Source: Paenibacillus rhizosphaerae (GTDB taxonomy: Bacteria > Bacillota > Bacilli > Paenibacillales > Paenibacillaceae). From it: DNA of 64,000 nucleotides. The position numbers were made by a program, and so were the translations under genes. The notes under the pieces are model-generated. The model made no database searches. It was not told where the DNA came from and saw nothing but the letters and a program-made list of their open reading frames with translations. Positions 51,231 through 60,187 of the stretch are shown piece after piece; the stretch's first letter is position 1, and every line of letters begins with the position of its first letter. The stretch is taken from NCBI RefSeq assembly GCF_014192015.1, contig NZ_JACHXJ010000003.1, positions 248,001 through 312,000 on the forward strand, read 5' to 3'.

Positions 51231-52121
51231 ATGACACCATCCACAGCTTTGCGTAGAAAAGAGTCTTTCGGCAGCCGCCTGTTTACCGTCGTAAACAGCC
51301 TCCTGCTCATTTTGATTGCCCTCATTTGCCTGCTGCCTTTTGTAAACGTGATTGCGAGCTCCTTCGCTTCCACCCAGGAAGTCGTAGCCAAAAAATTCAT
51401 TCTGTTCCCGACGACGTTCTCCCTCGATGCTTATAAGTACATTTTATCGACGCCTACGATTTTTAAAGGGCTGGGGGTATCGATCGGGATCACCGTAGTA
51501 GGGACGATCGTCAGCATGTTCCTGACGGCGCTCATGGCCTATGGCCTGTCCCGGAGATATCTCTACGGCCGGGGCTTCGTCAACTTCATCGTCGTATTCT
51601 CCATGCTGTTCAGCGGCGGCATGATCCCGACCTTCCTGGTTGTGAAAAGCCTCGGTCTGATCGACTCCTACTGGTCGCTCATTCTGCCGGTCGCCATTAA
51701 CGCGTTTAACCTCATTATTATGAGAAACTTTTTCCAGGCGCTTCCGGACGCGCTGGAGGAATCGGCCAAAATTGACGGATGCAACGATTTCGGCGTTTTC
51801 TTCAAAATCATGCTGCCGCTCGCCCTGCCATCCATCGCCACCATCTCGCTGTTCTATGCGGTAGCTTACTGGAACACCTATATGAATGCGATCCTGTACA
51901 TGACGGATTCGACCAAGTGGCCGATCCAGGTGCTGCTCCGCCAGATCGTCATCGTCTCCAGCGGCATGCAGGCCGAAGGGACGTCCGTGGACGTCGTTCC
52001 GCCGGCGCAAACCATCAAAATGGCGGTGATCGTCATCGCAACCGTACCGATGCTGATCGCGTATCCGTTCGTGCAGAAGCATTTTGTCAAAGGGGCGCTG
52101 CTCGGCTCGGTCAAAGGGTAA
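51231..52121 (+). CDS. ABC sugar permease, YtcP/AraQ-type
   Basis: 296 residues from ATG 51231, ten bases after AAGGAGG. Six helices; the EAA loop is LEESAKIDGCNDFGVFFKIM. The ending FVQKHFVKGALLGSVKG is diagnostic for this carbohydrate permease type. It must pair with the LplB-type subunit encoded divergently 291 bases away. A terminator follows, so it is transcribed alone. Confidence 0.92.
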   Translation: MTPSTALRRKESFGSRLFTVVNSLLLILIALICLLPFVNVIASSFASTQEVVAKKFILFPTTFSLDAYKYILSTPTIFKGLGVSIGITVVGTIVSMFLTALMAYGLSRRYLYGRGFVNFIVVFSMLFSGGMIPTFLVVKSLGLIDSYWSLILPVAINAFNLIIMRNFFQALPDALEESAKIDGCNDFGVFFKIMLPLALPSIATISLFYAVAYWNTYMNAILYMTDSTKWPIQVLLRQIVIVSSGMQAEGTSVDVVPPAQTIKMAVIVIATVPMLIAYPFVQKHFVKGALLGSVKG

Positions 52122-52130
52122 CGAACAGCA

Positions 52131-52187
52131 AAGTCTTGCATTCCGCTTACAGAGCAGCCCGGACGGAATTGCAAGACTTGTGTTTTG
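52131..52187 (+). terminator. Terminator of the permease gene
   Basis: AAGTCTTGCA-TTCCG pairs with CGGAAT-TGCAAGACTT (one bulge), then GTGTTTTG. Confidence 0.75.
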
Positions 52188-52188
52188 T

Positions 52189-54432
52189 TTATTGAGCCTG
52201 TTTGACTTTGCGGTAATTCCCCGGCGTCACGAGTTCCTTTTTGCGGAAAGACCGGATGAAGTTTTGCGGATTGTGATACTGGAGCCGCTCGGCGATTTCC
52301 TTGATCGTCATGTCCGTTTCAATCAGCCATTTCTTGGCCATCTCCAGCCGGTAATTCATCAGGTATTCGCTGAACGTCATGCCAAACTCCTTTTTAAAAA
52401 TGCTGCTTAAATAGTTCGGATTATAATGAAGCCGGTCGCTGATCCACTCCAGGGACAATTCCTGGTCGTACTCCGTGCGGACGATCGTGGCGATCTTCTC
52501 GGCGAGGGAGCGGAACTGCCGGTTGGTCTTCTCCTTCATGCTGCGCACCATCGGCGAGATGACTTCTTCCACGAGGATCCGCTCGATCTCTTCCGGGTTG
52601 CGGATATCGAGCAGGCGGTGGTACAGCGCGTGATTGTCCTGCGTCAGAAGCACCTCCACGCCGAGCAGCTGCTCCAGCTGGATCAAGTTGTTGACGAAAC
52701 GCACCAGGGCTACTTCAAAATTCATCGAGTTTTTGTTCTTCTTCATCATCTCGGCCAGCAGCGGATACAGCGCCCGGGGGACCTGCTCCTCGTCGCCCAG
52801 CCGGATCGCGTCGAACAGCTGGGTTTCCAGCTCCGTCGGATAATGCAGAAGCACCGGTCCCGAGACGACCGTCTCGATGTCTTCATAGAAGATGATCGAT
52901 TCTTTGCCCAGATTAAGCCGATGCCGGAGCGCCTGCTTGCTCATTTCGCAAGCCTCCTTGCTCTCCCACAGATGCCGGTACGTCTTACTGATCCCGAAGC
53001 TGACGGAGCAGTTCAAATAATCGCGCGCCGTCATCATAATCGTTTTTGAATAGGAGAGCACCTGCCTGCGAATCTCCTGTTCCTCCTGGTCCGTAAACGT
53101 CAGGATGGTCGCCTGCGTGTTGTCGTTTAAAATAACCGGCAGCATGCGCCCTTCCTTCGGCACGACTTCCTCGACCATTTTGTTGATGGCGAGCAGCAGC
53201 ATATCCCGGTCCGACGCCTCCCGGCCGCCGTAACTGTCCATCTGGATCAGCATCGCGACGAACGACGGCTGCGTAAGTTCCGGATACCCGAACCGCGGCA
53301 GCATCCGCTCCAGCTCCTCCGGGGACACCCGGTTCCGGAACAGATTCAGGATCAGCTGCGTTTCCAGCTGGGGCAGCTCGGCTTCCATCATGCTCTCCAG
53401 GTTTTCCTTCTCGGTGACGATCGTGTCGATGGAATGAAGGATGCCTTCGATTTCGTTCTTATATGGCAAATGGGAGCTGCGCGGCAGGCTGCGCTGAATT
53501 TGGCGGATCGGCTTCGTGAAATAAACGGAGATGCCATAAGCCACCACGATGATCAGCAGCGTAATGACGGCCACCATCAGCATGATCCCGTATTTGGTCG
53601 TCTTGAGCGCGCCGGAAATTTCCTTCTGGTCCAGCAGCGTCACATAGATCCAATTGTTGTAGCTGGATTTCGCATAGATCGCTTCGGCCGACTGACGCCC
53701 GGTTGCGGTCACCTTCAGCCTGCCGGCGCGGTGATCTTCCCCGGCCGACTGAACGATGCGTCCAAGCTGGTCAGCGGACAGCAGCTGCTTGTCAGGATCG
53801 GTTTCGTACATCAGCTCTCCCTGTTTGTTTAAAATGATGACCGGCGCATTGTCCTCGGTCTTGAGAATCCGGTCGAGCGTGGACCGGGAAATATCCGACA
53901 GGGCGATCGCCTGCTTTTGCTTGGAAAAGACCGGCAGCGTGTTCACGAAACGGATGCCGTCATCCGTTTTGATCCAGAACAGACCTTTGTCTTTGTTATC
54001 GATGTAGGCTTCGTACAATTTACGCCGGTCGGCATCCGTCAGATAAGACAGCTTCCCGCTCGTAATCTGCCAATTCTGTACGAGGCTGATGAGCGAATAC
54101 TCGGTCCCTTCCAGACCCATCGTGGCGATATAGTTCAGCTGCGTATTGACGTTCCGGTATTCTTCGAAGTCCTGTTCCGTGATCGGCCTTTTCACGACGG
54201 CATCAAACGAGCTCGTCGTGCTGTATGTATTAAAGGCGTATTCGATCGTCTGGATTTTCTGCTCAAGCGAATTTTTGGTCTGGGTAATAAAGCTCTGCTT
54301 GCTGCCCGCCACCCGGTCGATCACCGAGTGGGTCGTATTGATATAAATATAGCTGCCAAAACTGACGACGAGTCCGATCCCGAGGACCAGAATAGGAATA
54401 AACGTCTTATAAAACATGCGGCCTTTTTTCAT
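52189..54432 (-). CDS. Membrane-anchored AraC-family regulator (YesS-like)
   Basis: 747 residues. Transmembrane helix at 11-30, extracellular cache-like sensor to about 285 (FNTYSTTSSFDAVVKRP; GLFWIKTDDGIRFVNTLPVF), second helix IMLMVAVITLLIIVVAYGIS, a cytoplasmic linker of 300 residues and a C-terminal double helix-turn-helix (LSLEWISDRLHYNPNYLSSI; TIKEIAERLQYHNPQNFIRS). This is the YesS/LplR architecture, which couples extracellular oligosaccharide to transcription of the neighbouring ABC and enzyme genes. AGGAGCATCACA precedes the ATG; a good promoter lies at 54465-54494. Confidence 0.9.
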   Translation of the reverse strand: MKKGRMFYKTFIPILVLGIGLVVSFGSYIYINTTHSVIDRVAGSKQSFITQTKNSLEQKIQTIEYAFNTYSTTSSFDAVVKRPITEQDFEEYRNVNTQLNYIATMGLEGTEYSLISLVQNWQITSGKLSYLTDADRRKLYEAYIDNKDKGLFWIKTDDGIRFVNTLPVFSKQKQAIALSDISRSTLDRILKTEDNAPVIILNKQGELMYETDPDKQLLSADQLGRIVQSAGEDHRAGRLKVTATGRQSAEAIYAKSSYNNWIYVTLLDQKEISGALKTTKYGIMLMVAVITLLIIVVAYGISVYFTKPIRQIQRSLPRSSHLPYKNEIEGILHSIDTIVTEKENLESMMEAELPQLETQLILNLFRNRVSPEELERMLPRFGYPELTQPSFVAMLIQMDSYGGREASDRDMLLLAINKMVEEVVPKEGRMLPVILNDNTQATILTFTDQEEQEIRRQVLSYSKTIMMTARDYLNCSVSFGISKTYRHLWESKEACEMSKQALRHRLNLGKESIIFYEDIETVVSGPVLLHYPTELETQLFDAIRLGDEEQVPRALYPLLAEMMKKNKNSMNFEVALVRFVNNLIQLEQLLGVEVLLTQDNHALYHRLLDIRNPEEIERILVEEVISPMVRSMKEKTNRQFRSLAEKIATIVRTEYDQELSLEWISDRLHYNPNYLSSIFKKEFGMTFSEYLMNYRLEMAKKWLIETDMTIKEIAERLQYHNPQNFIRSFRKKELVTPGNYRKVKQAQ

Positions 54433-54464
54433 TGTGATGCTCCTTTAGCCCGTTCTTGTTTCCA

Positions 54465-54494
54465 ATTATAGCGTTTTCATGATTGGGTTGACAA
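54465..54494 (-). promoter_or_regulatory. Promoter of the AraC-type regulator
   Basis: TTGTCA (54494-54489) and TATAAT (54470-54465) on the minus strand with an 18-base spacer, 33 bases before the ATG. Confidence 0.75.
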
Positions 54495-54530
54495 TATGAT
54501 TCACGTGTGCATTTTTTCGGATTCATATTG
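54492..54530. promoter_or_regulatory. Inverted repeat upstream of the AraC-type promoter
   Basis: CAATATGATTC at 54492-54502 and the reverse of CAATATGAATCC at 54519-54530 flank 16 bases that hold ACGTGTGCAT. It begins at the -35 box and extends upstream, a position for activation or autoregulation. Confidence 0.5.
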
Positions 54531-54555
54531 ACTTGATCCCTGTCTGAACTTAAAC

Positions 54556-54569
54556 TGAAACCGTTAACA
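54556..54569 (+). promoter_or_regulatory. cre/LacI-type operator before lacI
   Basis: TGAAACCGTTAACA matches the consensus TGWAANCGNTNWCA at every fixed position, 24 bases before the chosen start of the LacI-family gene. Autoregulation or CcpA control. Confidence 0.7.
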
Positions 54570-54592
54570 AATATTTCATGTCACGAGGTCAT

Positions 54593-55606
54593 ATGATTAC
54601 GATTAAAGACATCGCCCGCGTCGCAGGGGTCTCGCATACCACCGTTTCCAGGGCGCTGAACGGCAATCCGCTCATCAAGAAGGAAACCCGCGACCGCATC
54701 GAACGCATCGCCGCCGAACTCAATTACATTCCCAATTACAGCGCCAAGAGCCTGGTTATGAAGAAGTCCTACACGATCGGCCTGTTCTTCTCCAGCATCG
54801 ATCAGGGAACTTCGGCCAGCTTTCTCGTGGACGCCATCAAGGGCATTCATCAGGTGCTCGACGAGAACTACAGCCTTACGGTCCACGGGATCGACAGCAT
54901 CCGGCACTATGATGCCATTACGCCAAGGCGTTTCGACGGCGTGCTCGTCATGAGCCAGAGTGAAGCGGACAATGCTTTCATTTATCACCTGAAGCAGACC
55001 GGCATCCCCTTCGTCGTGCTGAACCGCCAGCTGGATGATCCCGGCATTCTGAACGTGGTCGCCAATGACCGCGAAGGCGTTCGGGAAGCGCTGGATTACG
55101 GCATCGGCCTCGGTCACCGGAAGATCGCCATCATCGAAGGCAGGGCCGGCTTCAAATCGACAACAGAGCGGAAGCAGGGATTCATGGACAGTCTGATCGC
55201 CCACCGCCTCCCGCTGATTCCGGACTATTTTACCGCCGGGGACTACGGGGTCGAAAGCGGCTATAACGCCATGATGTCGCTGCTCTCCTTGTCCGATCCG
55301 CCGACCCTGGTCTTCTGCTCGAACGACGATATGGCCATCGGCGCGCTGAACGCCTGCTACGCGCGCGGCATCACCCTTCCCGGACAGCTGTCGCTGATCG
55401 GGTTCGACGATATTTTGTTCTCGCAGTATACGTACCCGCCGCTGACAACGATCCGCAAACCGATTGCCGATATCAGTAAGTTCGGCACCACGAAGCTGAT
55501 CGAACGGCTTGAACAGCCGGACTCGGCACCGGAACAGCTGTTTGTCCAAACGGAGCTGATCGTGCGGCAAAGCGTTGCGGCTGTCAAGAATGAGGGGCAG
55601 CTGTGA
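54593..55606 (+). CDS. LacI-family regulator of uronate genes
   Basis: 337 residues. HTH ITIKDIARVAGVSHTTVSRA with hinge helix YIPNYSAKSLVMKKS, then the periplasmic-binding-like core (TIGLFFSSIDQGTSASFLVD, FDGVLVMSQSEAD, LVFCSNDDMAIGAL, ISLIGFDDILFSQY-like). ATG 54593 gives the normal N-terminus MITIKDI though GAGGT is only three bases away; ATG 54578 is the alternative. It precedes uxaB, uxaA and uxaC on the same strand and is probably their repressor. Confidence 0.88.
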   Translation: MITIKDIARVAGVSHTTVSRALNGNPLIKKETRDRIERIAAELNYIPNYSAKSLVMKKSYTIGLFFSSIDQGTSASFLVDAIKGIHQVLDENYSLTVHGIDSIRHYDAITPRRFDGVLVMSQSEADNAFIYHLKQTGIPFVVLNRQLDDPGILNVVANDREGVREALDYGIGLGHRKIAIIEGRAGFKSTTERKQGFMDSLIAHRLPLIPDYFTAGDYGVESGYNAMMSLLSLSDPPTLVFCSNDDMAIGALNACYARGITLPGQLSLIGFDDILFSQYTYPPLTTIRKPIADISKFGTTKLIERLEQPDSAPEQLFVQTELIVRQSVAAVKNEGQL

Positions 55607-55710
55607 TACGCTTGATTTTTCGAGGCCGATATTTCAAACATGATTTTTTTGCAGCAAAATGTTAACGTGTGCATCATGTTCATTATCTCTAGAGGAGGCT
55701 TGAAATACGT

Positions 55711-57120
55711 ATGACAACACGTCTATCCCGCAGCCAGTTTCCGGACCTGCCCGCCTTGCCCGAGCGCATGATCCAGTTTGGCGGCGGCAACTTTATGCGG
55801 GCTTTCGTCAACTGGCAGATGCAGCAGATGAATCTGAAGGGGTTATTTAACGGAAGCGCCGTCGTCGTGCAGCCGACCGCACACGGCAAGAGCACTGCGC
55901 TCATGGAGCAGGACGGCTTATACACCGTGCTGCTTAAAGGGCGGCTTCAAGGGCAGCTGGTCAACTCGAGCGAGGTCATTGCCACCGTCAGCCGGGTCAT
56001 CAATCCCTATACGGATTATGAAGCCTACTTGAAACTGGCCGAACAGGACCAACTCGAGTTCATCACCTCCAACACGACTGAAGCCGGCATTGTTTATGAG
56101 GCCGGCCTGCGCCGGGAGGACGGTCCGCATTCCAGCTTTCCCGCCAAATTGACGGAGCTGCTCTACAGACGGTTTCAGCTCGGCAAACCCGGCTTTATCA
56201 TCCTCCCCTGCGAGCTGATCGAGGACAGCGGCGAGAAGCTGCGCCGCTTCGTGCTGCAGCATGCCGCCGACTGGAAGCTTGGCGATGCGTTTGCCGACTG
56301 GGTCACGGAAGCCAATACGTTCTGCTCCTGCCTGGTAGACCGCATCGTTCCGGGTTACCCGCGGGATCAGGCGGACGATCTGGAGCAGAAACTCGGTTAT
56401 GAAGACCCGTTCATGGTCAGCGCCGAGCCTTATCATCTGTGGGTGATCGAAGGGCCGGCGTGGCTGCGGGAGAAGCTTCCGCTTGCCGAAGCCGGTCTGA
56501 ACGTCATCGTCACGGATGACCTGTCGCCTTACCGCGAGCGCAAGGTTCACCTTCTCAACGGCCCGCATACGGCCATGGTGCCCCTGGGCCTCCTGGCCGG
56601 GCTTGAAACGGTCGAGGACGTGATGAAGGACAGCGATTTGGGCCGCTTCGTCCAGGAGCTGATGGAAGACGAAATCCTGCCGGTGCTGAAGCTGCCGCGG
56701 GCCGAGCTGCTCGAATACGCGGCGGCTATCCGCGAGCGGTTCAACAACCCGCTGATCCGGCATGAGCTGGCATCGATTTCGCTGAACAGCATTTCGAAAT
56801 TCACGGCGCGCCTGCTGCCGGTGCTGATCCGTTACCAGCAGGCCCAGGGGAAGCTTCCCCGCCTGCTTGTTCTCTCCTTCGCCGCGCTTCTCCTGACCTA
56901 CCGCGGCGACCGGGTCGCCCGCCGCGATGTGCCGGAAGTGCTGGAGGCATTCGATCGGAACTGGATCGAACCGGATACGTTTGTTACCGGCATCCTAAAG
57001 GAAGAACGGCTGTGGGGCATGGATTTAACCGCGGTTCCGGGTCTTGAAGCGCTGCTTGGGGAGCATATCGGCCTGCTGGAACGCGAAGGCGTCCGGGCCT
57101 CGCTCCATCAACTGACCTGA
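55711..57120 (+). CDS. uxaB: Tagaturonate reductase
   Basis: 469 residues of the mannitol dehydrogenase family, NAD-dependent, reducing D-tagaturonate to D-altronate. The N-terminal motif MIQFGGGNFMRAFVNWQMQQ, shown in part, is the dinucleotide loop; LNGPHTAMVPLGLLAGLETV near residue 285 carries the active-site region of altronate oxidoreductases. GAGGAGG precedes the ATG. First of uxaB-uxaA-uxaC; only eleven bases separate it from uxaA. Second step of galacturonate breakdown. Confidence 0.93.
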   Translation: MTTRLSRSQFPDLPALPERMIQFGGGNFMRAFVNWQMQQMNLKGLFNGSAVVVQPTAHGKSTALMEQDGLYTVLLKGRLQGQLVNSSEVIATVSRVINPYTDYEAYLKLAEQDQLEFITSNTTEAGIVYEAGLRREDGPHSSFPAKLTELLYRRFQLGKPGFIILPCELIEDSGEKLRRFVLQHAADWKLGDAFADWVTEANTFCSCLVDRIVPGYPRDQADDLEQKLGYEDPFMVSAEPYHLWVIEGPAWLREKLPLAEAGLNVIVTDDLSPYRERKVHLLNGPHTAMVPLGLLAGLETVEDVMKDSDLGRFVQELMEDEILPVLKLPRAELLEYAAAIRERFNNPLIRHELASISLNSISKFTARLLPVLIRYQQAQGKLPRLLVLSFAALLLTYRGDRVARRDVPEVLEAFDRNWIEPDTFVTGILKEERLWGMDLTAVPGLEALLGEHIGLLEREGVRASLHQLT

Positions 57121-57131
57121 GGAGGATTGAC

Positions 57132-58619
57132 ATGAAATCATTGATGAAACTGAACCCGCGGGACAGCGTCGCCGTCGCCCTCCGGCCGATTCAAGCCGGA
57201 GAACCGCTGGAAGTGGACGGCGTGAAGCTCGAAGCCGCCCAGGAAATTCCGCAGGGCCACAAAATCGCCCTGACGGCGATTACCCCGGGTGACATGGTGA
57301 TCAAATACGGGTATCCGATCGGCCACGCGGTTTCCGCGATCGCTCCGGGCGATTGGGTGCATACGCATAACCTCCGGACCAACCTGGACGGTGAGGAGGA
57401 ATACGAATACCAGCCGGATCTTCACCCGATTTCCTACCCGAACCGGGGCCTCACCTTTGAAGGATACCGGCGGGCCAATGGCAAGGCAGGGATCCGTAAC
57501 GACCTGTACATCGTTCCGACCGTCGGCTGTGTGAACGGCGTGGCCGAGCTGATCCTGCAGGAATTCAAAGCCGTCCACCCGGACCTCGGTCCCTTTGACA
57601 ACGTCACGATTCTGAAACACCCGTATGGCTGCTCGCAGCTGGGCGACGACCATCGCCAGACCCGCAGCATCCTGATGGACGCGGTCCATCATCCTAATGC
57701 CGGCGGCGTGCTCGTATTCGGCCTCGGTTGCGAGAACAACATTGTCACTGAGTTCCGTGAACTGCTTGGAGACTACGACGAGTCCCGCGTCAAATTCCTC
57801 GTGGCCCAGGAGGTCGGCGACGAGGTCGAAGCCGGCATGGCCCTCCTCGAAGAGCTGTATGAAGCCGCAAGCCTCGACAAGCGCGAGCCGATCCCGCTCA
57901 GCGAGCTGAACGTCGGCCTCAAATGCGGCGGCTCCGACGGATTCTCCGGCATTACGGCCAACCCGCTGCTCGGCGCCTTCTCCGATTTTCTCATCTCGCA
58001 GGGCGGATCCACGATTCTGACCGAGGTGCCGGAGATGTTCGGCGCCGAGCGCATGCTGATGGCCCGCGCCGAAAGCCGCGAGGTCTTTGAAAGCATCACC
58101 TCGCTGATCAACGATTTTAAGCAGTATTTCATGTCGTATGGGGAACCGGTGTACGAGAATCCGTCCCCGGGGAATAAGGCCGGCGGCATCAGCACGCTGG
58201 AGGACAAATCGCTCGGCTGTACGCAAAAGGCCGGCACTGCCCCGGTCGTCGACGTGCTGCAGTACGGCGAGAAGCTGCGCAAGAAGGGACTCAGCCTGCT
58301 GCAGGCGCCGGGCAACGATCTTGTCGCCTCTTCCGCACTCGCCGCCGCGGACTGTCAGCTCGTGCTATTCACGACCGGACGGGGCACGCCGTTCGGCAGC
58401 TTCGTCCCCACCGTCAAAATCGCGACCAACCACGACCTCTACAACAAGAAAAAGCACTGGATGGATTTTAACGCCGGATCGCTGCTCGATCGTCCGATGC
58501 AGGAAGTGCTGGAGGAATTCATCGCCTACCTAATCCAGGTAGCCAGCGGCCAACAAACGCGAAACGAACAAAACGACGTACGGGAGCTGGCCATTTTTAA
58601 AACCGGGGTTACCCTGTAA
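57132..58619 (+). CDS. uxaA: Altronate dehydratase
   Basis: 495 residues, the full single-chain form: N-terminal SAF domain (residues 1-90, ending GDWVHTHNLRTNL) and C-terminal UxaA domain with HPYGCSQLGDDH, GLGCENN, LKCGGSDGFSGITANPLLG and GAERMLMARA. The Cys/His metal-site residues are in place. Removes water from D-altronate to give 2-keto-3-deoxygluconate. Its downstream kinase and aldolase genes are not in the window. Confidence 0.94.
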   Translation: MKSLMKLNPRDSVAVALRPIQAGEPLEVDGVKLEAAQEIPQGHKIALTAITPGDMVIKYGYPIGHAVSAIAPGDWVHTHNLRTNLDGEEEYEYQPDLHPISYPNRGLTFEGYRRANGKAGIRNDLYIVPTVGCVNGVAELILQEFKAVHPDLGPFDNVTILKHPYGCSQLGDDHRQTRSILMDAVHHPNAGGVLVFGLGCENNIVTEFRELLGDYDESRVKFLVAQEVGDEVEAGMALLEELYEAASLDKREPIPLSELNVGLKCGGSDGFSGITANPLLGAFSDFLISQGGSTILTEVPEMFGAERMLMARAESREVFESITSLINDFKQYFMSYGEPVYENPSPGNKAGGISTLEDKSLGCTQKAGTAPVVDVLQYGEKLRKKGLSLLQAPGNDLVASSALAAADCQLVLFTTGRGTPFGSFVPTVKIATNHDLYNKKKHWMDFNAGSLLDRPMQEVLEEFIAYLIQVASGQQTRNEQNDVRELAIFKTGVTL

Positions 58620-58671
58620 TGTCACTGGACTCTTAAATCCATTTCGATTTTATCCAAAGGAGCTGTGGACC

Positions 58672-60093
58672 ATGTTCTTGAACGACGATTTTCTGCTGAC
58701 GACCGATACCGCCCGCAAGCTGTTTCATCAGCATGCCAAAGACATGCCGATCATCGACTATCACTGCCACCTCGATCCCAAGGAGATCTATGACAACCAG
58801 AACTTCCGCAACCTGACCGAAGCCTGGCTCGCCGGCGACCATTACAAATGGCGGTTAATGCGGGCGAACGGCATTCCGGAATCGCATATTACCGGCGACG
58901 CCTCCGACTACGACAAGTTTCTGGCTTGGGCCCGGACCGTTCCGAAAACGGTTGGCAATCCGCTGTACAGCTGGACGCATCTTGAGCTGCGCCGCTTCTT
59001 CGGCATCACCGAGCTCCTGAACGAGGAATCCGCCCCGCGGATTTGGGAGCAGGTGAACGCCAAGCTGGCGACGGACGATTTCCGGCGGCGGAACATCATC
59101 AGGAACTCAGGCGTCAAGGTCGTCTGCACGACCGATGATCCCGCCGATTCGCTGGAATACCACCAGCTGCTGAAAAAAGAAGACATCGGCTTCCGCGTAT
59201 TCCCGGCCTTCCGTCCCGATAAAGCGCTGAACATCGACGCTCCCGGTTTTACCGATTGGCTGGAGCGCCTTGCCCAAGCCGCAGGCCAGCAGGTCACGAC
59301 ATATGCCGAGCTGCTGGACGCCCTGAAGCAGCGGATCGACTTTTTCCATGAACAGGACTGCCGCCTCTCGGACCATGCGATCGACGTGCTGCGCTATCAG
59401 GAGGGCAGCGCGGAAGAGCTGGAGCGCATTTTTGCAAAAAGAACGGCCGGCGAAACGCTCTCCCTGGAGGAAATCACCGTTTACCGGACGGAGCTGCTGA
59501 GCGCGCTGATCGGACTGTACCACAGCAAAAACTGGACGATGCAGCTGCATATCCATGCCTTCCGCAACAACAATACGCCGATGTTCAAGCGTCTGGGGCC
59601 TGACACCGGGTATGACGCCCTGAACGACCTGCCGCTGGCCGGCCCGCTGTCCCGACTGCTCGACCGTGCCGAATGCGGCCAGGGCCTGCCGAAGACGATT
59701 CTGTACTCGCTTAACCCGAACGACTATCCCGTCCTGCTGACCCTGATGGGCTGTTATCAAAAGGATACGGCCGGCAAATTCCAGCTCGGTTCCGGATGGT
59801 GGTACAACGACACGCGCAGCGGCATGCGTCATCAGCTCACCCTGCTTGCCGACAACAGCCTGCTGGCCAACTTCGTCGGCATGCTGACCGACTCCCGCAG
59901 CTTCCTTTCCTATACCCGGCACGAATACTTCCGCCGCGTGCTGTGCGAGCTGATCGGCGAGTGGGCCGAGCGCGGGGAAGCGCCTGACGATGAAGCGCTG
60001 CTCGGACAAATGGTCGAAGATATCGCCTACGGCAACGCGGAGCGGTATTTCGGCTTCAAGGAACTCGGCATTCCCGAGGCGCTGCGCTCCTAA
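58672..60093 (+). CDS. uxaC: Glucuronate isomerase
   Basis: 473 residues, amidohydrolase-like barrel with metal motif IIDYHCHLDPKEIYDN near 25-40, NLTEAWLAGDHYKWRLMRA (shown cut), VVCTTDDPADSLEYH and QLHIHAFRNNN. It converts D-galacturonate to tagaturonate and D-glucuronate to fructuronate. AAAGGAGCTG precedes the ATG. First enzyme of the pathway, third gene of the operon, 52 bases after uxaA. UxuA/UxuB for the fructuronate branch are not seen here. Confidence 0.95.
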   Translation: MFLNDDFLLTTDTARKLFHQHAKDMPIIDYHCHLDPKEIYDNQNFRNLTEAWLAGDHYKWRLMRANGIPESHITGDASDYDKFLAWARTVPKTVGNPLYSWTHLELRRFFGITELLNEESAPRIWEQVNAKLATDDFRRRNIIRNSGVKVVCTTDDPADSLEYHQLLKKEDIGFRVFPAFRPDKALNIDAPGFTDWLERLAQAAGQQVTTYAELLDALKQRIDFFHEQDCRLSDHAIDVLRYQEGSAEELERIFAKRTAGETLSLEEITVYRTELLSALIGLYHSKNWTMQLHIHAFRNNNTPMFKRLGPDTGYDALNDLPLAGPLSRLLDRAECGQGLPKTILYSLNPNDYPVLLTLMGCYQKDTAGKFQLGSGWWYNDTRSGMRHQLTLLADNSLLANFVGMLTDSRSFLSYTRHEYFRRVLCELIGEWAERGEAPDDEALLGQMVEDIAYGNAERYFGFKELGIPEALRS

Positions 60094-60187
60094 GCATTCG
60101 CGTGGGTCGATGCTGAGCGATAACACCGAAAGCCATGCCGCCAGATACTTTTTGTTCTCTGGTAAAAGAAAGGGAGGACTCCGTTAT

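Noticed and set aside
57138-58226. 362-residue minus-strand frame inside uxaA
   Set aside because: Shadow of a highly GC-biased gene whose own translation is a full-length UxaA.
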